Assembly (NCBI GenBank): GCA_024734495.1
Contig: JALMQS010000187.1
Location: forward strand, 21,542,572 to 21,606,571
Direction: 5' to 3'
Length of the DNA: 64,000 nt
From: Forficula auricularia
Lineage: Eukaryota; Arthropoda; Insecta; Dermaptera; Forficulidae
How positions within the stretch are numbered: the stretch's first letter is position 1; the number at the start of each line of letters is the position of its first letter. The translations under genes and the position numbers were made by a program. A model generated the notes under the pieces. That model worked only from the letters and a program-made list of their open reading frames with translations, was not told the origin of the DNA and ran no database searches. Below are positions 35,000 to 46,828 of this stretch, in pieces.

Positions 35000-35165
35000 G
35001 GTGTAGGTTTTAGGTGAAACATGATGTTAGTTAATAGAGTAAAGGGTGTGTAGTTTCACAGTGAATGAAATAAAACTCAAAGAGGTTTATACAAACTCAA
35101 TATATTTCGGATTATTAGTCCATCATCAGGAGTTTACAGGTTAAAAACTAATATTAATTGAACGA
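35000..35165 (+). repeat. Hairpin-box module, locus e
   Basis: Box GGTGTAGGTT..AGGTGAAACAT (35000-35022), then TTTCACAGTGAATG. On the minus strand CTGATGATGG..CCGAAATATA lies at 35129-35102. This locus joins both conserved motifs in one unit, in the same order as locus a. Confidence 0.7.
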
Positions 35166-35253
35166 GTGGTCGCCATTCTTGTTGTAAATAAATTCAAATA
35201 TTTTATAAAATAATCAATAAAATTTTTTCAACATATTTGAAAATAGGTTGAAT

Positions 35254-35379
35254 CGAGGGGTGAACCACGATTGGAATTAGGTGTACACCGTCTTTGGAAT
35301 TATTTGGAATTCATTAGATAATCTATTGTCATCTACTTGGAAATGAAAGTGGAAGTAGAAGTAGGTGTACACGATTTTA
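35254..35379. mobile_element. MITE of the 34704 family, right end missing
   Basis: It starts CGAGGGGTGAACCACGA and runs to GTACACGATTTTA, where the last about 20 bases of the right terminus are lost. Confidence 0.85.
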
Positions 35380-36920
35380 CACATAAATGTGTACATAAAT
35401 TTACATTTTTTGACTTAATTCATGGATTCTAAATTTGTGAACCTTCAGTTCTGAAGCTATAAAGCCCAAAAGGTAGTCCAGTTATCCGTTTTGAAAATAT
35501 AAACATTTTGGCACTAGAACTAATTTTCTAATGATTTCCCTTCTTGAGTTATCATGAGTATCGGAATCCAGAGATGGGAAAAAAATAATTTTTGAAAATG
35601 ATTTTTTCCCACGTTAAAATATTGTAAATAGTTGAAACCAAAATAAATAAATAAAAAAAATGAGAATTTTTGAGTGAATTCAATAGAGTGGTCAACCCGA
35701 TTTGGCCATCCTGCTGAATGTACTGAGCAAATTATGAGGGGTCAAAAAGACAAGCCTGCGGGGAACTGTGAGCATTGTGGGGCTTTGAGTCCCATAAATT
35801 AAGCCAATAGCACAATGTTCCTAGACGGTAACCCAAATAATAATATTTACCTGGCTCATCTTACGAGATCTAAGCATTCAACAATCCAAGGTCGTTCGAA
35901 TTTTTACTTAATATAGTTCACTTAAGTGAAAGTAAAATTGAGTGATCTAATTTTCTATACACTCTATAGAAAGAATAAAACAAAAAACTGTACGCTCGAA
36001 TTGAAGAAAAAATTGAAATTTTTTCAAGCCTCGGTACGCTTTCTGACAATTTTTGTTAATCTTTCGATAGCTAACTAATCATTTAACAATTTTGCTTTTT
36101 CTGCATTTGTGAACCAGAAGTTCTGAAAAAAAGAGCCCAGTATCAAATCAGTTCTTAGTTTTAAAAAATACAAACATGTTGCCAACAGAATGAACTTTTT
36201 ACGTCTTAAAATTCCCTTTAGAGTGAATTCAATATTTCGATCGGCCAGGTAGGCCGAGTAATGAATTAAAAAAACAAACAAATTTTTTCAAGAAATTGTT
36301 TATTAATATTTTAACTATTCTTATATCTTATTAGACATGTTTTCTTGAAAATGTTATTTTGAAGCTCCAAAAGCGCGCTATGAGCCTAAAAATTTGCTTA
36401 CTACGACGTAAATTATTTAGTTGCTATGAATTAATTAGTTTGGTTGACTAAGCTGCTTTATTCATTAATATTTTAAGCTAGAATCATTATAAAATTTTCA
36501 CATCATTAAATCAATAACCGCTAGAAAAGTAAGTCGATCGAATCTAAATCATTTATTACCTTTGAAAAAGCTCTAGGTTTCGAAAAAATATAATTTGAAG
36601 TTTACCAGGACGGTAAATATGAATAATTATATATTTCTCTTCTATAAATCAGATTTCTCTATCACAGCCTTCTATAAAAATATTGTTTTTCTCATCTACA
36701 GATCTACACTCAATATTCCAAGTATTTCGTTTTATAGACAGATTTATAAACAAATGGCGCAAATAGTCCTGGTAACTGATAGAACTCTAAATCCAATAAT
36801 TCATTCTCTATAAATTGAATTTTCTTTACCCTTGATCTCTCGAAGTCGAATATCTTTGTATATCGAAAATTTTTTTAAGTTAATTTTAGTTGAATTATTT
36901 GGGTTCGACTAATGAAAATA
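35380..36920. other. AT-rich stretch, nothing recognised
   Basis: Short frames at 36075-36281 and 36595-36813 have no recognisable domain. Confidence 0.45.
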
Positions 36921-36924
36921 TTAA

Positions 36925-36985
36925 CAACGAGACCGATTATAATACTTTCCCCATGCTTTGCATTGAATAAAGTAAAAAACTATTT
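36925..36985 (-). repeat. Repeat D terminal fragment
   Basis: CTTTCCCCATGCTTTGCATT and TAAAGTAAAAAACT match the end of repeat D (11265 side, inverted). Confidence 0.6.
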
Positions 36986-37129
36986 TAGTGCAGTTCTTTT
37001 TTCAAAGTGTACCTACTAACGAAAAATAAAATCCTATTATTGGTGCCACAGCAATCTTCTTTCGTCATAGGAAATCTAAATAAATAACTTGAAATTTACA
37101 AGTTATAAATAAATAAATAAAAACGAGGT

Positions 37130-37545
37130 TCGGGGTTGTCGGCGTCGCCGATAAAAGAGTTGAGATCTGATCATGTATATGTATGTTTGGCACCGACTTC
37201 AAAAGTGATTTCATGTAAAAACTTCGTCGTTTAGTAGTAACGAAATTAGATAATTCTTTTATACTGTGTAGTGCATTTTATTTTATTTTTCAGTTCTTAT
37301 TTATTTCATTTGTTGCATTCCATTTTTTTGAAGCCGGTTTTTTAAGATATAAAATATCATCACGTTAAACATAATTTATTGACTATTAAAACTTGCCAAG
37401 TAATAAATTCAATATCAAAGAACCTAACAAATATTCTTTTAAATCAATGAAGAAGGTTGTACATTCATTCCTATAGCTATGATTTAAGAACTACTATGAA
37501 ACTTGGCACCCGTTCAGATCTTAACTCTTATCGGCGACGTTGACC
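37130..37545. repeat. Foldback A fragment with a small inverted pair
   Basis: 37190-37345 match the right arm of foldback A (ACCGACTTCAAAAGTGATTTC to GAAGCCGG). In addition GGCGTCGCCGATAAAAGAG (37140) is mirrored by CTCTTATCGGCGACG at 37527. Confidence 0.6.
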
Positions 37546-37924
37546 ACCCTGAACGTCGTTTGTACCGAACTTGAACCTCTTTTCACATTTATGTTTTTGG
37601 TGGGATCATCTTAGCCAAAGCCATCTTAAGGTATAGATACAACTATGGAAAAAGTTTAGCAACGATCCGTTGCAATTTTTTTTTTAATATTTAATAATAA
37701 TTATATTAAATTAGTATTTTCACGAGATTAACATTTTTGGAAATATAATATAAGTCTTTTTCGTAGATTTTACTTAGTATACATATTAATTACAATACAG
37801 TTATCTTGAAACTAGGCACTTATGTGCATTTTTGGAAATACTACGCAATAATTGACGTTCATCAGTTAAAGCTCCTTAAATTGAGTTTAAATAAGAATCT
37901 GTTATTTGCCTAATATGTAGTTAT

Positions 37925-38570
37925 ATCTTATATTATTAAATGAGCAATTCTTGTATATGTACATTTCGCTAAAAATTGGTGTACTTATCAAGTCTCATGA
38001 GTGTATAAATTTTAATCCGATTGAAATAAAGGAAGGGATGTCGTAAAATAAATATTAGTTCATATCTCGTCTTCGGTAAGTCGCAGAGCCTTGAAATTTG
38101 AAACTTAGCTATCTAGAGGCTAAAAGAAGTACAACAAGATTTTGGCTAAAATAGAAGTACGAGAAGTTGATGTTTACGTACGTAAGAATGTACCCCTCTG
38201 CGTTCTCAACCATAAATCTCAGAGCTACGAAATTCGAAACTTAAGCTCGACATAGAATAGAAGGGGTACAGCAAGCCTTTGGTTGAAATCGGAACACCGT
38301 AAGTGGACATTTACATGTAAGATTTTTCGATTTTTTTTTTTATTTTCTCAAAAACGGCATTGGTGTACTTATCAAGTGTCATGAGTTATTAGTCGTGTAT
38401 AGATTTTAATCCGATTGAAATAAAGGAAGGGGGTGTAAATTAGGAGTGTCGTAAAATAAATATTTTAATCATTCATATCTCGTCTTCGGTAAGTCGCGGA
38501 ACCTTGAAATTTGAAACTATTTAGAGGCAAAAAGTTACCATCGCTCGGTGCTCCAGGCACTTGTTTATTA
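37925..38570 (+). repeat. Repeat E, copy 1
   Basis: It begins TATTATTAAATGAGCAATTC and contains a duplicated block (ATTTTAATCCGATTGAAATA at about 38008 and 38405). It ends with CATCGCTCGGTGCTCCAGGC (about 38540). Other copies are 50085-50875 (inverted) and 53715-54535. It may be a Helitron/Helentron-type non-autonomous element, but that is a guess from the end structure. Confidence 0.65.
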
Positions 38571-38599
38571 AGTACGGAATTCTCGGAATGATACTTTTT

Positions 38600-39180
38600 T
38601 ACCGTTGTGTATAAAAAAATTAAAAATAATTTCAATTTTAAATAAAATGAATAAAATAAAAATAAATTTTGAAATTATAAAATTGATATATGAAAATTGT
38701 TCATCCTGTCAAACAAGTATTGAGCCAGAGTTTGAAATGATTGCATGGGTGTCTCGCTCTCACTATGTGCCTGGTATTTATTTTTCCAGGATACCTTGGA
38801 CAGTCTCTGCTTTTATCTAAGCATGCTAAGTAGATTCTCAGACCCCAAGGAAAGGATGTGAACGACCTGGAGTCGAGGCTTGGTCTTGCAGTGCGCTTTG
38901 TTTTCTCACTGCACACTTCCCTCCAAAAATGAACTCGATGTTTACATCTTGAATCATGCATGGCTCCCTCTCTCTTTCACCAATGCCATCTGTTTAACTC
39001 CTATTATTAGAATTCAGTATTTACATTGCATATATTTTTATAAATTTTTGATTGTTTATTGTATAAAATAAATAGTTTTTTTTATATAAAACAACAAAAA
39101 ACAACAATAATAAAACGTTTATTATTATCCAAACATTTCGGGAAGTAATTGATAAAAGGGGAATTGCTCTCGAAACATTT
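38600..39180. other. Unassigned patch with more balanced composition
   Basis: 38700-38990 is less AT-rich and not seen elsewhere in the window. Overlapping frames on both strands (38605-38820, 38701-38961, 38880-39071) show no recognisable domain. It could hold an untranslated exon or a single-copy regulatory region. Confidence 0.3.
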
Positions 39181-39254
39181 GGGGATATATATATATAGCA
39201 TATTTCATAGAATATATAAGTATATGTTGCAGTAAAAACCCGATTTTAGTAACA

Positions 39255-39607
39255 ACGCGTTCTTACTAGTTAAAACGCGTTTCGCTGAATACCTTTATGG
39301 CAACTAGAGTTTACTGATGTTGGTTGAGTTTGGTTCAAAGGTCTAGAATTTTTGACCTTCTGCCTCATTTAGTGTATTTATTTTAAAAAAATTTTAAACA
39401 TAAATGCTAAAAATTAGAATAAAAGTTGTAGAGGATGTAATTTTTGACATTTTTGTTTAAAATTTTTTGAAAATAAACACACGAATGAGTCAGAAAGTAA
39501 AAAATGAAGATTCTAGATCTTTGAACCAAACTCAACCAACTTCAGTAAACTCTAGTTGCCATAAAGGTATTCAGTGAAACGCGTTTTAACTAGTAAGAAC
39601 GAGTTTT
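39255..39607. repeat. Foldback with AACGCGTT-containing arms
   Basis: Arms 39255-39380 and 39480-39607 are inverted copies (TTCTTACTAGTTAAAACGCG and complement). The arm interior GGTTGAGTTTGGTTCAAAGG resembles the 1831-2240 tandem unit core. Confidence 0.8.
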
Positions 39608-39902
39608 TTTTTTCTAAAAAACGGTAACATATATATATTTATTAAAAACAAAAAAAAAAACACTTATTTAGTCAGGCTGAGAGTACACATTTTTTGGGTA
39701 TTGAACAAATATTTTCTTATTTTTTTAAATGCAATTTCAAACAACAATGTTTATTATAATGCATTTTTTGAATCTTTGAAATTTGACTTTGGTTATGAAA
39801 CAGTAATATATATATATATATATCAAATAAAATTAGATTTAGAAAAAATCCTGTAAGCAGTGAGATCTTCTGTTAATGTTTAAAGTTTTATTTTGCTCTA
39901 TT

Positions 39903-40570
39903 TTAAGGTAGTTGTTTCGCGACAATACTAGAGTATATAGAACAGACAATAAGGATTCATAATTAATAAGCACAAAACTTTTTGCTGTATATGTACCACT
40001 ACTAGCCAATCCCGTGCTTGTTTGACAAATCAGGCAACACTGTCCGAATTTGTATATTTTGTATCATAGAAATGTCAGATAAAGTACATTATAAAGGAAG
40101 ATTTATAAAACCAAAAGATTTTAATAAATATTGAAAGCTATTGGGACAATGGCTGAAGCGAAAAAACATGAAAAAAATTACAAAAGTTAACCCACTTTTT
40201 AGGTTAAATAAATGAGTTGTTGTCAGCTTGTTTTTCGTGTAAATCTTTCATTATTTATTCATTATTATCTCAGAAACTGTGTTGTAACTATGAATTAAAA
40301 TTTTCTTAGTAGTTATTGTTTAATGTTGGTTTAGATTTTTATAACAATGGTAAGAAGAGTTTCTGAATTATAATTAAATATGTATGTAAACTTTCTGATA
40401 TCCTGTATAGTTCAATATATAAGTCTTAACTTTGGAATTTAATATCTCCGGAACGATATTGTTCAAAAATTTCGTTTTGCCAGAAATCGATGCATAAGTA
40501 TTTAAATTATAATCTGTCTAAATTTCAAAAAAATCCTAAGAAAACCCATATGGTCAAACAACTACCTTAA
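39903..40570 (+). mobile_element. TTAA-target element, second subfamily
   Basis: TTAA at both ends; TTAAGGTAGTTGTTTCGCG on the left and CAAACAACTACCTTAA on the right. The interior differs from the first subfamily. A diverged inverted copy lies at 57190-58074. No open frame. Confidence 0.82.
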
Positions 40571-40811
40571 ATCTTGAAATTTATAAAATATTGTATTGTC
40601 ATTACAAATTCATAGGTATGTGTGTATAATTTCAAGAAATTCAGCTCGGTAAAGTGGGTCAAATTTCGATTGCAGGATTCAACCAAAACATCAGAGGAGT
40701 TGGATAAAAGCATTTAAAAAAGTTTCAAATAGAATGAAACGAATTAAATAGATATATTTAATATTTATTTGAATGAAATGTTAATATTATTGGATATGGT
40801 TTAGGTGGAGG

Positions 40812-40945
40812 CACGTAGCCAGGAATTTTGTTGGGAGGGGGTGAGCGGGGAGGGGAGGGGTGAGCGGGGAGGGGAGGGGCGAGTCCTACCGTTTGGTTCG
40901 GAGGGGGTTCAACGTTAACGTTAACGTTCAGGGACGCCTCACGTC
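40812..40945. repeat. GGGGAGG minisatellite with transposon-end remnant
   Basis: GCACGTAGCCAGGAATTTTG resembles the CAGTGGCGTAGCCAG terminus. It is followed by two copies of GGTGAGCGGGGAGGGGAGG and a GTTAAC triple. The proline-rich minus frame across it is a shadow. Confidence 0.5.
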
Positions 40946-41654
40946 CTACCTCAATAAACCATTCGTTCACAATTGTCACAAGCTTCTATTAAGTGGGCGA
41001 GAAAAATTATGTTTACAAAGTTTTACGAGCAGCTAGATATAGAAACACAAACAGTTTCTCATACGAAATGGTGTTTATCTACTGGATGAGAATTCGCCAT
41101 GCGGGTTGATGAACTGGAGAATTCTTTCGGATTGGACCACCCATGGAGAAAAATAACTTTTTCTAGTTTATTCGCGATGTTAACAGTTACGATTTCTGAA
41201 GTCGTTTTCAAATTCGAAATCATATTTATACACAAAAAAAAATGCAGCAAACACTAGATAATTTTGGAATACAATGTTTTAAAATAATTTTCACCTAAAT
41301 CTTAAAATGATGAGAAAGCGGGGAAGCGGGTTCGGGACTTACATACCGAGGGTTCTGGAACTAATATATATATATCTAGAAACACGGCAGTGTGTCAGCC
41401 AAGTTCGGAAATACGGGCGACTCACCGGCCATGTGTATATTTACACGAACCATTTCGAGCTACTTTCGACCCCCCCCCCCCCCCCCCCCAATAACTCAAA
41501 AACCATTAGACCTACACACTTGAAATTTTGTATGTCTAATAAGGCTCACTGGAACCCTAGAATCCTAAATTTCATGAATAAAGCTATTATAGTTATTGAG
41601 TTATTTTAAGGTCTGAAAAGTGCCATTTTTAACACTCACTGACTGACTAACTCA

Positions 41655-41854
41655 GGGCCAGTTGTTTGTCGGTTGGTAAAGTCTTTGTAAAAGTTGACAA
41701 AGGGTAAAACCTTAAAATTCAGCCTGGCGGGATGGCCATCAGATGAAAGTGAGTGTCATCTGATTGGCCATCCGGCCAGAGCACAAGGTGAATTCCAAGA
41801 TTTTACCCTTTGTCAGCTTTACAAAGACTTTACCAACCGACATACAACTGATCC
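41655..41854. mobile_element. 3-bp-duplication MITE (GGGCCAGTTG family)
   Basis: The termini GGGCCAGTTGTTTGTCGG and CCGACATACAACTGATCC are flanked by TCA. The element is almost fully palindromic. Copies lie at 48659-48865 and 54306-54486. A 3-bp duplication of TNA type fits PIF/Harbinger-like transposition. Confidence 0.8.
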
Positions 41855-41889
41855 TCACTCACATATCAAAAACCTAGAGTACTTCCGTT

Positions 41890-42125
41890 GATCCTAGAAT
41901 TCTGAAATTTGGCATACTGGTAGAGTTTGGGCTACAATTAAAGGAAAAAATCGAAACCCCCTTTTCATGACCTAAAATGAAGGGGTGAAATTTATTATAG
42001 GCTTAATTAATATATAGTGAAAATACAATCAAGCTAGAATGCTGAAATTTGGCATACTGGCACATTAATAAAGGAGGAAATTGAAAAACCGAAACGTTCC
42101 CTTCTTTGAGGCCCGAAATGAAGGG
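41890..42125 (+). repeat. Tandem duplication, about 138 bp
   Basis: TGAAATTTGGCATACTGG at 41911 and 42049, and GAAATGAAGGGGTGAAATTT or similar at about 41976 and 42115, show two tandem units. Confidence 0.7.
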
Positions 42126-42139
42126 GTGAAATTTATGAA

Positions 42140-42772
42140 TTTCATCGTTTAGTTGTAACTAAATTAGATAATTATTTCATACCTTTTAGTGCATTTTATT
42201 TGAATTTTGCGTTATTATTTTATTTGTTGCATTTAATTTTTTTCTTAAAAATAATTTTTATTTTTCTCTTTTTAGTGATGTTAACAATAATGACTTAAAT
42301 ACCTTGCATGCATCTCGTAAAAAAGCGTCGGGCGAATGAATCAGAAAATGATCATATCATCAGAACTTGACCAAATTAATATGAGACCACCCCTAAGGTA
42401 CCCCCTTTCCGATAAAAAAAGAATCATCGAAATCGGTCTACGTGGAAAAAAGTTCTCGTTGAACATGCATAAAAATGAATAAATAAATAAATAGTTAGGT
42501 ATCTTGACTACCTTGGAGCTATACTGATCCAAACGCAGAAAGAATAATTAAAATCGGCTCATAAGCAAAGAAGTAATGGGTGAACACTGAACATACATAA
42601 CAAAAAAGGTCCTGTACCAATGAAATTTATATGGTACCAATCGGAAACTATACTGAATACAATGCAAAAAAATAATCAAAATCGGTTGACAATTGGCGAA
42701 GAAATCAGGTAACATAGATACAAAAAAAAAATTCAGTCGAATTGAGAACCTCCTTTTTTGAAGTTGGTTAAA
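42140..42772 (-). repeat. Foldback A, single arm with added segment
   Basis: It matches the right arm of foldback A from CGTTTAGTTGTAACTAAAT to the TTTTTTGAAGTTGGTT end. Extra sequence of the 47898-48420 type is included (ACTACCTTGGAGCTATACTG). Confidence 0.75.
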
Positions 42773-42960
42773 AACTATGTAACTATGTACACACATATGT
42801 TTAACTTATAAAATAAAAAAATTTTAAACCTGCTTCTACTGTGAATAAACATTTTTCAAAAGCATTCGTGTGTTGATTTGTGTCCTTTTTTCACTATTGT
42901 GTGGGTTATCCGGGGAATTGTCTTAACCGGTTGCCGTGCCACCCAATTCCGCGGACAAAC

Positions 42961-42967
42961 GAGAGTT

Positions 42968-43027
<60 letters not shown>

Positions 43028-43035
43028 AAGTAAAC
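42961..43035. repeat. (TA)n microsatellite between GAGAGTTTAC and its complement
   Basis: About 60 bases of TA are framed by GAGAGTTTAC and GTAAACTCTC. Confidence 0.9.
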
Positions 43036-43168
43036 TCTCTGTATATATAATTGATGAGAATTAAAAAATTCTTATTTAAAATTAAGAAATTTTATCTGAT
43101 TCTAATTGATCATCAATTATATATTTTTGAAAACTGCTATTCTAGATGAAATATTTATTTATAATATA

Positions 43169-43538
43169 GCGTGGGCCATCTAACTTTTTGGAATTTGAAT
43201 CGGCTATAAAAAAAAAACTAATGAATATTTTCAAAATTATGAGTTTTTTAGAAAGATGGACATTTTCATTTAAGAATGAAACACAGCATTTTTGGTTCTA
43301 AAAATTGAAGAGGATGACACGGGTGACATTTGGTGTCAACAGGATGGGGCCACTTGCCACACAGCTAACGTAACCACCGATCTTTTGCGCAATGTTTTTG
43401 AAAATCATTTGAATGATGTTGTGTTTCATTCTAAAATGAAAATGTCCAATCTTTCTTCTAATAAACTCATAATTTTGAAAAAATATTTTTTAGTTTTTTT
43501 ATAGCCGATTAAAATTCCAAAAGTTAGATGGCCCACCC
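43169..43538. mobile_element. Mariner/Tc1-derived foldback with transposase fragment
   Basis: TIR ends GTGGGCCATCTAACTTTTTG and complement lie between TA dinucleotides. Arms are about 120 bp. In the loop (about 43300-43400, plus) the frame reads TGDIWCQQDGATCHTANVTT. This matches the block around the second catalytic aspartate of mariner-like DDE/D transposases (W.QQDGA.CHTA). The first and third catalytic residues are absent, so it is inactive. Confidence 0.8.
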
Positions 43539-43639
43539 TATATATTAGAATTTTTCTTATGGAGAACGACGAACTGGTAAAATTTGATAGGAAGACAGCC
43601 CAAAAATATTGAAAACAACAAAATTCTAAATAAAACAAT

Positions 43640-43740
43640 TTGTTAGAAAGTTATTATCATCCTTTTTAAATCCGACGTTTCGGAGGAACTTTCCTCCTTC
43701 AATTTAAAAGGGTTAATGATCTTTAAATCTAATCTAAATC
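43640..43740 (-). repeat. GAAACGTC hairpin module with short TIR
   Basis: The minus strand reads TTGAAGGAGGAAAGTTCCTC then CGAAACGTCGG (43703-43673). Short inverted flanks ATCATCCTTTTTAAAT and ATTTAAAAGGGTTAATGAT surround it. Confidence 0.7.
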
Positions 43741-43791
43741 CTTCTCGCCTCTTTTAACAGTGCTTTTTTTGGTCGATTATGGTTAAGGGAA

Positions 43792-44323
43792 TTAAGGAGG
43801 TTCTTTCGCGACAATCCACACAAAAAAGTTTTAGCCTCGTAACCACTCTATAAATATAAAATTATCTCTATATATAAAATTTTAGGTTATGTTTTTCAAA
43901 TGAATGTACATTTTACGCTACTATATTCTATTTATGAATGGATCATTTCCAAGCCATTGATTTTTATCCCCTCCACTAAAAATAATCGCACAAATATGTT
44001 TGTTTTTTTATTTTTTATCAAAACTACGTGGTAAATAATTTTAATTTTTTTTAAGTTAATTCGAATATATTATTCTAACTAATATTAGTTTTTCATCAAG
44101 ATGGTGAAAGTCCTTCAATGAAAAAAATAAAATAATGATCATTTCCCCACCCTTTCCCTATCTATCATATGTAAAAAAATTCATTTTTAATTGCAATTAT
44201 TTCATGTTTGGTGTGGTAAATCGTCTTCAAATTTTAACAGCGTGTTTATTATGCTTTTAATGACTTATATTCCAAGTTTCGAAGACTTCTTGAATTTTTG
44301 CATTTGTGAAAGAACTACCTTAA
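43792..44323 (+). mobile_element. TTAA-target element
   Basis: TTAA flanks at 43792-43795 and 44320-44323; ends TTAAGGAGGTTCTTTCGCG and GAAAGAACTACCTTAA. A small AT expansion near 43855-43875 distinguishes this copy. Confidence 0.88.
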
Positions 44324-44519
44324 TTAAAAAAATGTTTAATTTTTCTTAATAAAACCTTTACATAGATACCTCACATTTCATTGATAAAAAATATTTTTTA
44401 TTTCCGATAACTCAATGCGATTTTTGATTTCAGGGAAAATAAATAAATATAACTTGGAAATTGCAGACATTGCAGCGACGCCAATAAGGTCCCTTTTACT
44501 TTTGTAAAGAACCATAAAA

Positions 44520-45245
44520 AATAATTTTTAAGAAAAAAATAAAACCGACTTCAAAAAATTAAATGCAACAAACAAAATACACTAAAAGGTATAAAATAAT
44601 TATTATCTTATTTAGTTACAACTAAACGACGAAATTTCAACATGAAATTACTTTTTGAAGTCGGTACCAAACAAACTAACCTATAAGCGAGCATACCCTC
44701 CAAACGTACTAAGTAAGATCCGTCGAGTGCGATTCATAAAAGGTATATGTTTGGCACCGACTTCAAAAAGTAATTTCATGTTAATATTTCGTCGTTTAGT
44801 TGTAACTAAATAAGATAATAATTATTTTATACCTTTTAGTGTATTTTATTTGTTGCATTTAATTTTTTGAAGTCTGTTTTATTTTTTCTTAAAAATTATT
44901 TTTATTTTTCTCTTTTTAGTGATGTTATTAATAGTGATCATATCATCAGAACTTGACCAAATTAATATGACACCATCCCTAAGATAGCCCCTTTCGAATA
45001 AAAAAAGAATCATCGAAATCGGTTCATAAATAAAGAAGTTAGGTCTAAACAAACCTAACAAAAAAGGTCTAATACCTATGAAAAAAAAATGGGACCAATC
45101 GTAAGGTAGACTGAACCCAATGCAATTTTTTTTTTCAAAATCGGTTCACAATTGGCGGAGATATGAGGTAACATAGGCACAAAAAAAAAAAAAAAAAAAA
45201 AAATCAGTCGAATAGTGAACCTCCTCTTTTTTTTGAAGTCTGTTA
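44520..45245. repeat. Foldback A, copy with short left arm
   Basis: The left arm 44520-44670 is mirrored by part of the right arm 44755-45245. The loop AACGTACTAAGTAAGATCCG gives the empty site for the MITE found in the copy at 47898-49075. A poly-A run lies at 45180-45202. Confidence 0.85.
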
Positions 45246-45835
45246 AAAAATGCCAAGAGGGTAGGACTCATACTTCTAGTCTGAAAATATAATTTAAAAA
45301 AATTCTGTATGTAACCTATGTTTTAAGTTCAATTTAATGGCTTCTCAACCTCTTGTATAAATGACTTCATAATTAGATGTTGAAATGTTGGGCAATCTGA
45401 TGAGAATATTTCATTAAAAATGTCTAGGTGGTTTTAACCGAAACTTCTACAAATAAACAATTAAATCGCCGAAAAATGAAATTGTTTAATTTCTTCGAAC
45501 GGGTAGGCTGCGTACGTGACTTGATAAAGAAAATTTAACTTTTGTTTATTTCCTTAGAATTAGATTAGAATGATTCTCTGTATAGGTATATATATCCATG
45601 ATGACTAACACGTGGAATGCGGATAACAAGCAGATTATAATTTTACAAAAAAAAAAAAACAAAAAAAACTATTACTAATTTCATTTATTGTCAAGTTTTA
45701 GCACATACATATATGAATGTGTAATTTACCATGTAATAGAAATATGATTCAGAAAGTATAAAGTAATGAACAACATATCAAGAATTTACCACCTAATTGC
45801 AAAGAATTTTTTCAATTCTTACTACGAAAGAAATA

Positions 45836-46430
45836 AACTGCAACGGATCGTTGCTAAACTTTATCCAAATTCATTTGAAATATTAATATGTTCTTGAGTA
45901 AAGTACTTTAAAATATAATTTTACTAAAAACTTTATTTAACCTTTTTTGTGGTCCCTAAGGTACTTAATTAGGATATTAAATTTCATCAAAATTGGTTAA
46001 GTCATTTTCAAGATATTTAGAAAAAACTAAAAAAGTACCGAAATAAAGTACTAATGTTTGTGGACCGATATGTACCAAAAACTAATCAGCGCTTCATTTT
46101 GTTAAACTGATGGTAGGTTTTCAATTTCATTTCAATCGGCGCAATGGTGTGGAAAAAATCGTGGACGAAAAAAACGATAACACACATACATCCATCCGCA
46201 CGCACTTCCAAAAAAATGGCACTTTTTGGTCTCTCGACGAGATTCCAGGTAATTTTTGGCAAAACCGTCACGTGCTAAAATTCAATCTCATTGAATACTT
46301 CAATTTGTGACCTTAATTGAGTCTATGGGTTCCGTAGTCTTTACCTGAGGACCCTTTGAAGTCGCGCTTGCCGCGAGAGCGATTCCAATACTTTCTCCCA
46401 TGCTTCGCATTGGATAAAGTAAAAACATTA
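45836..46430 (-). repeat. Repeat D, copy 2, uninterrupted
   Basis: An inverted relative of 11265-12946 without the roughly 1-kb insertion. It runs from AACTGCAACGGATCGTTGC to GCATTGGATAAAGTAAAA. Frames inside (46110-46310, 46271-46086) have no recognisable domain. Confidence 0.8.
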
Positions 46431-46828
46431 ATATATTTTTTTTCTATTCAAGCATGAGCTCTAGTATTTTCAGAGATAATATCAAGTTTTGATTAATTTT
46501 CATTTAGCATTTTTTTTAATGCACATTGTTTAGCTTAATTAATTCTCATTTTACCAATTAACTTAAAATAATGATTCTGAAATTAAACGCCCGAATATCG
46601 TTTAGAAAATATTACATCTAATTTTTACTTATCCCACGAACGAATTAATGGATAAACTTTTTAGGAACACATTTGCAAAGATAATAATATATTTTTTTAC
46701 TTTCATTTAACTAATTACTAAAAATTAGATAGGAGTTTTCATCGGAAATACACGTTTTGAGATCTCCCGAATCAAATAAGCCCGATTTGAGTATAATGTG
46801 AAGGCATATAATATATATATGGTTACAC

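Noticed and set aside
40758..40979. Proline-rich minus frame
   Set aside because: Arises from the GGGGAGG minisatellite; no other support.
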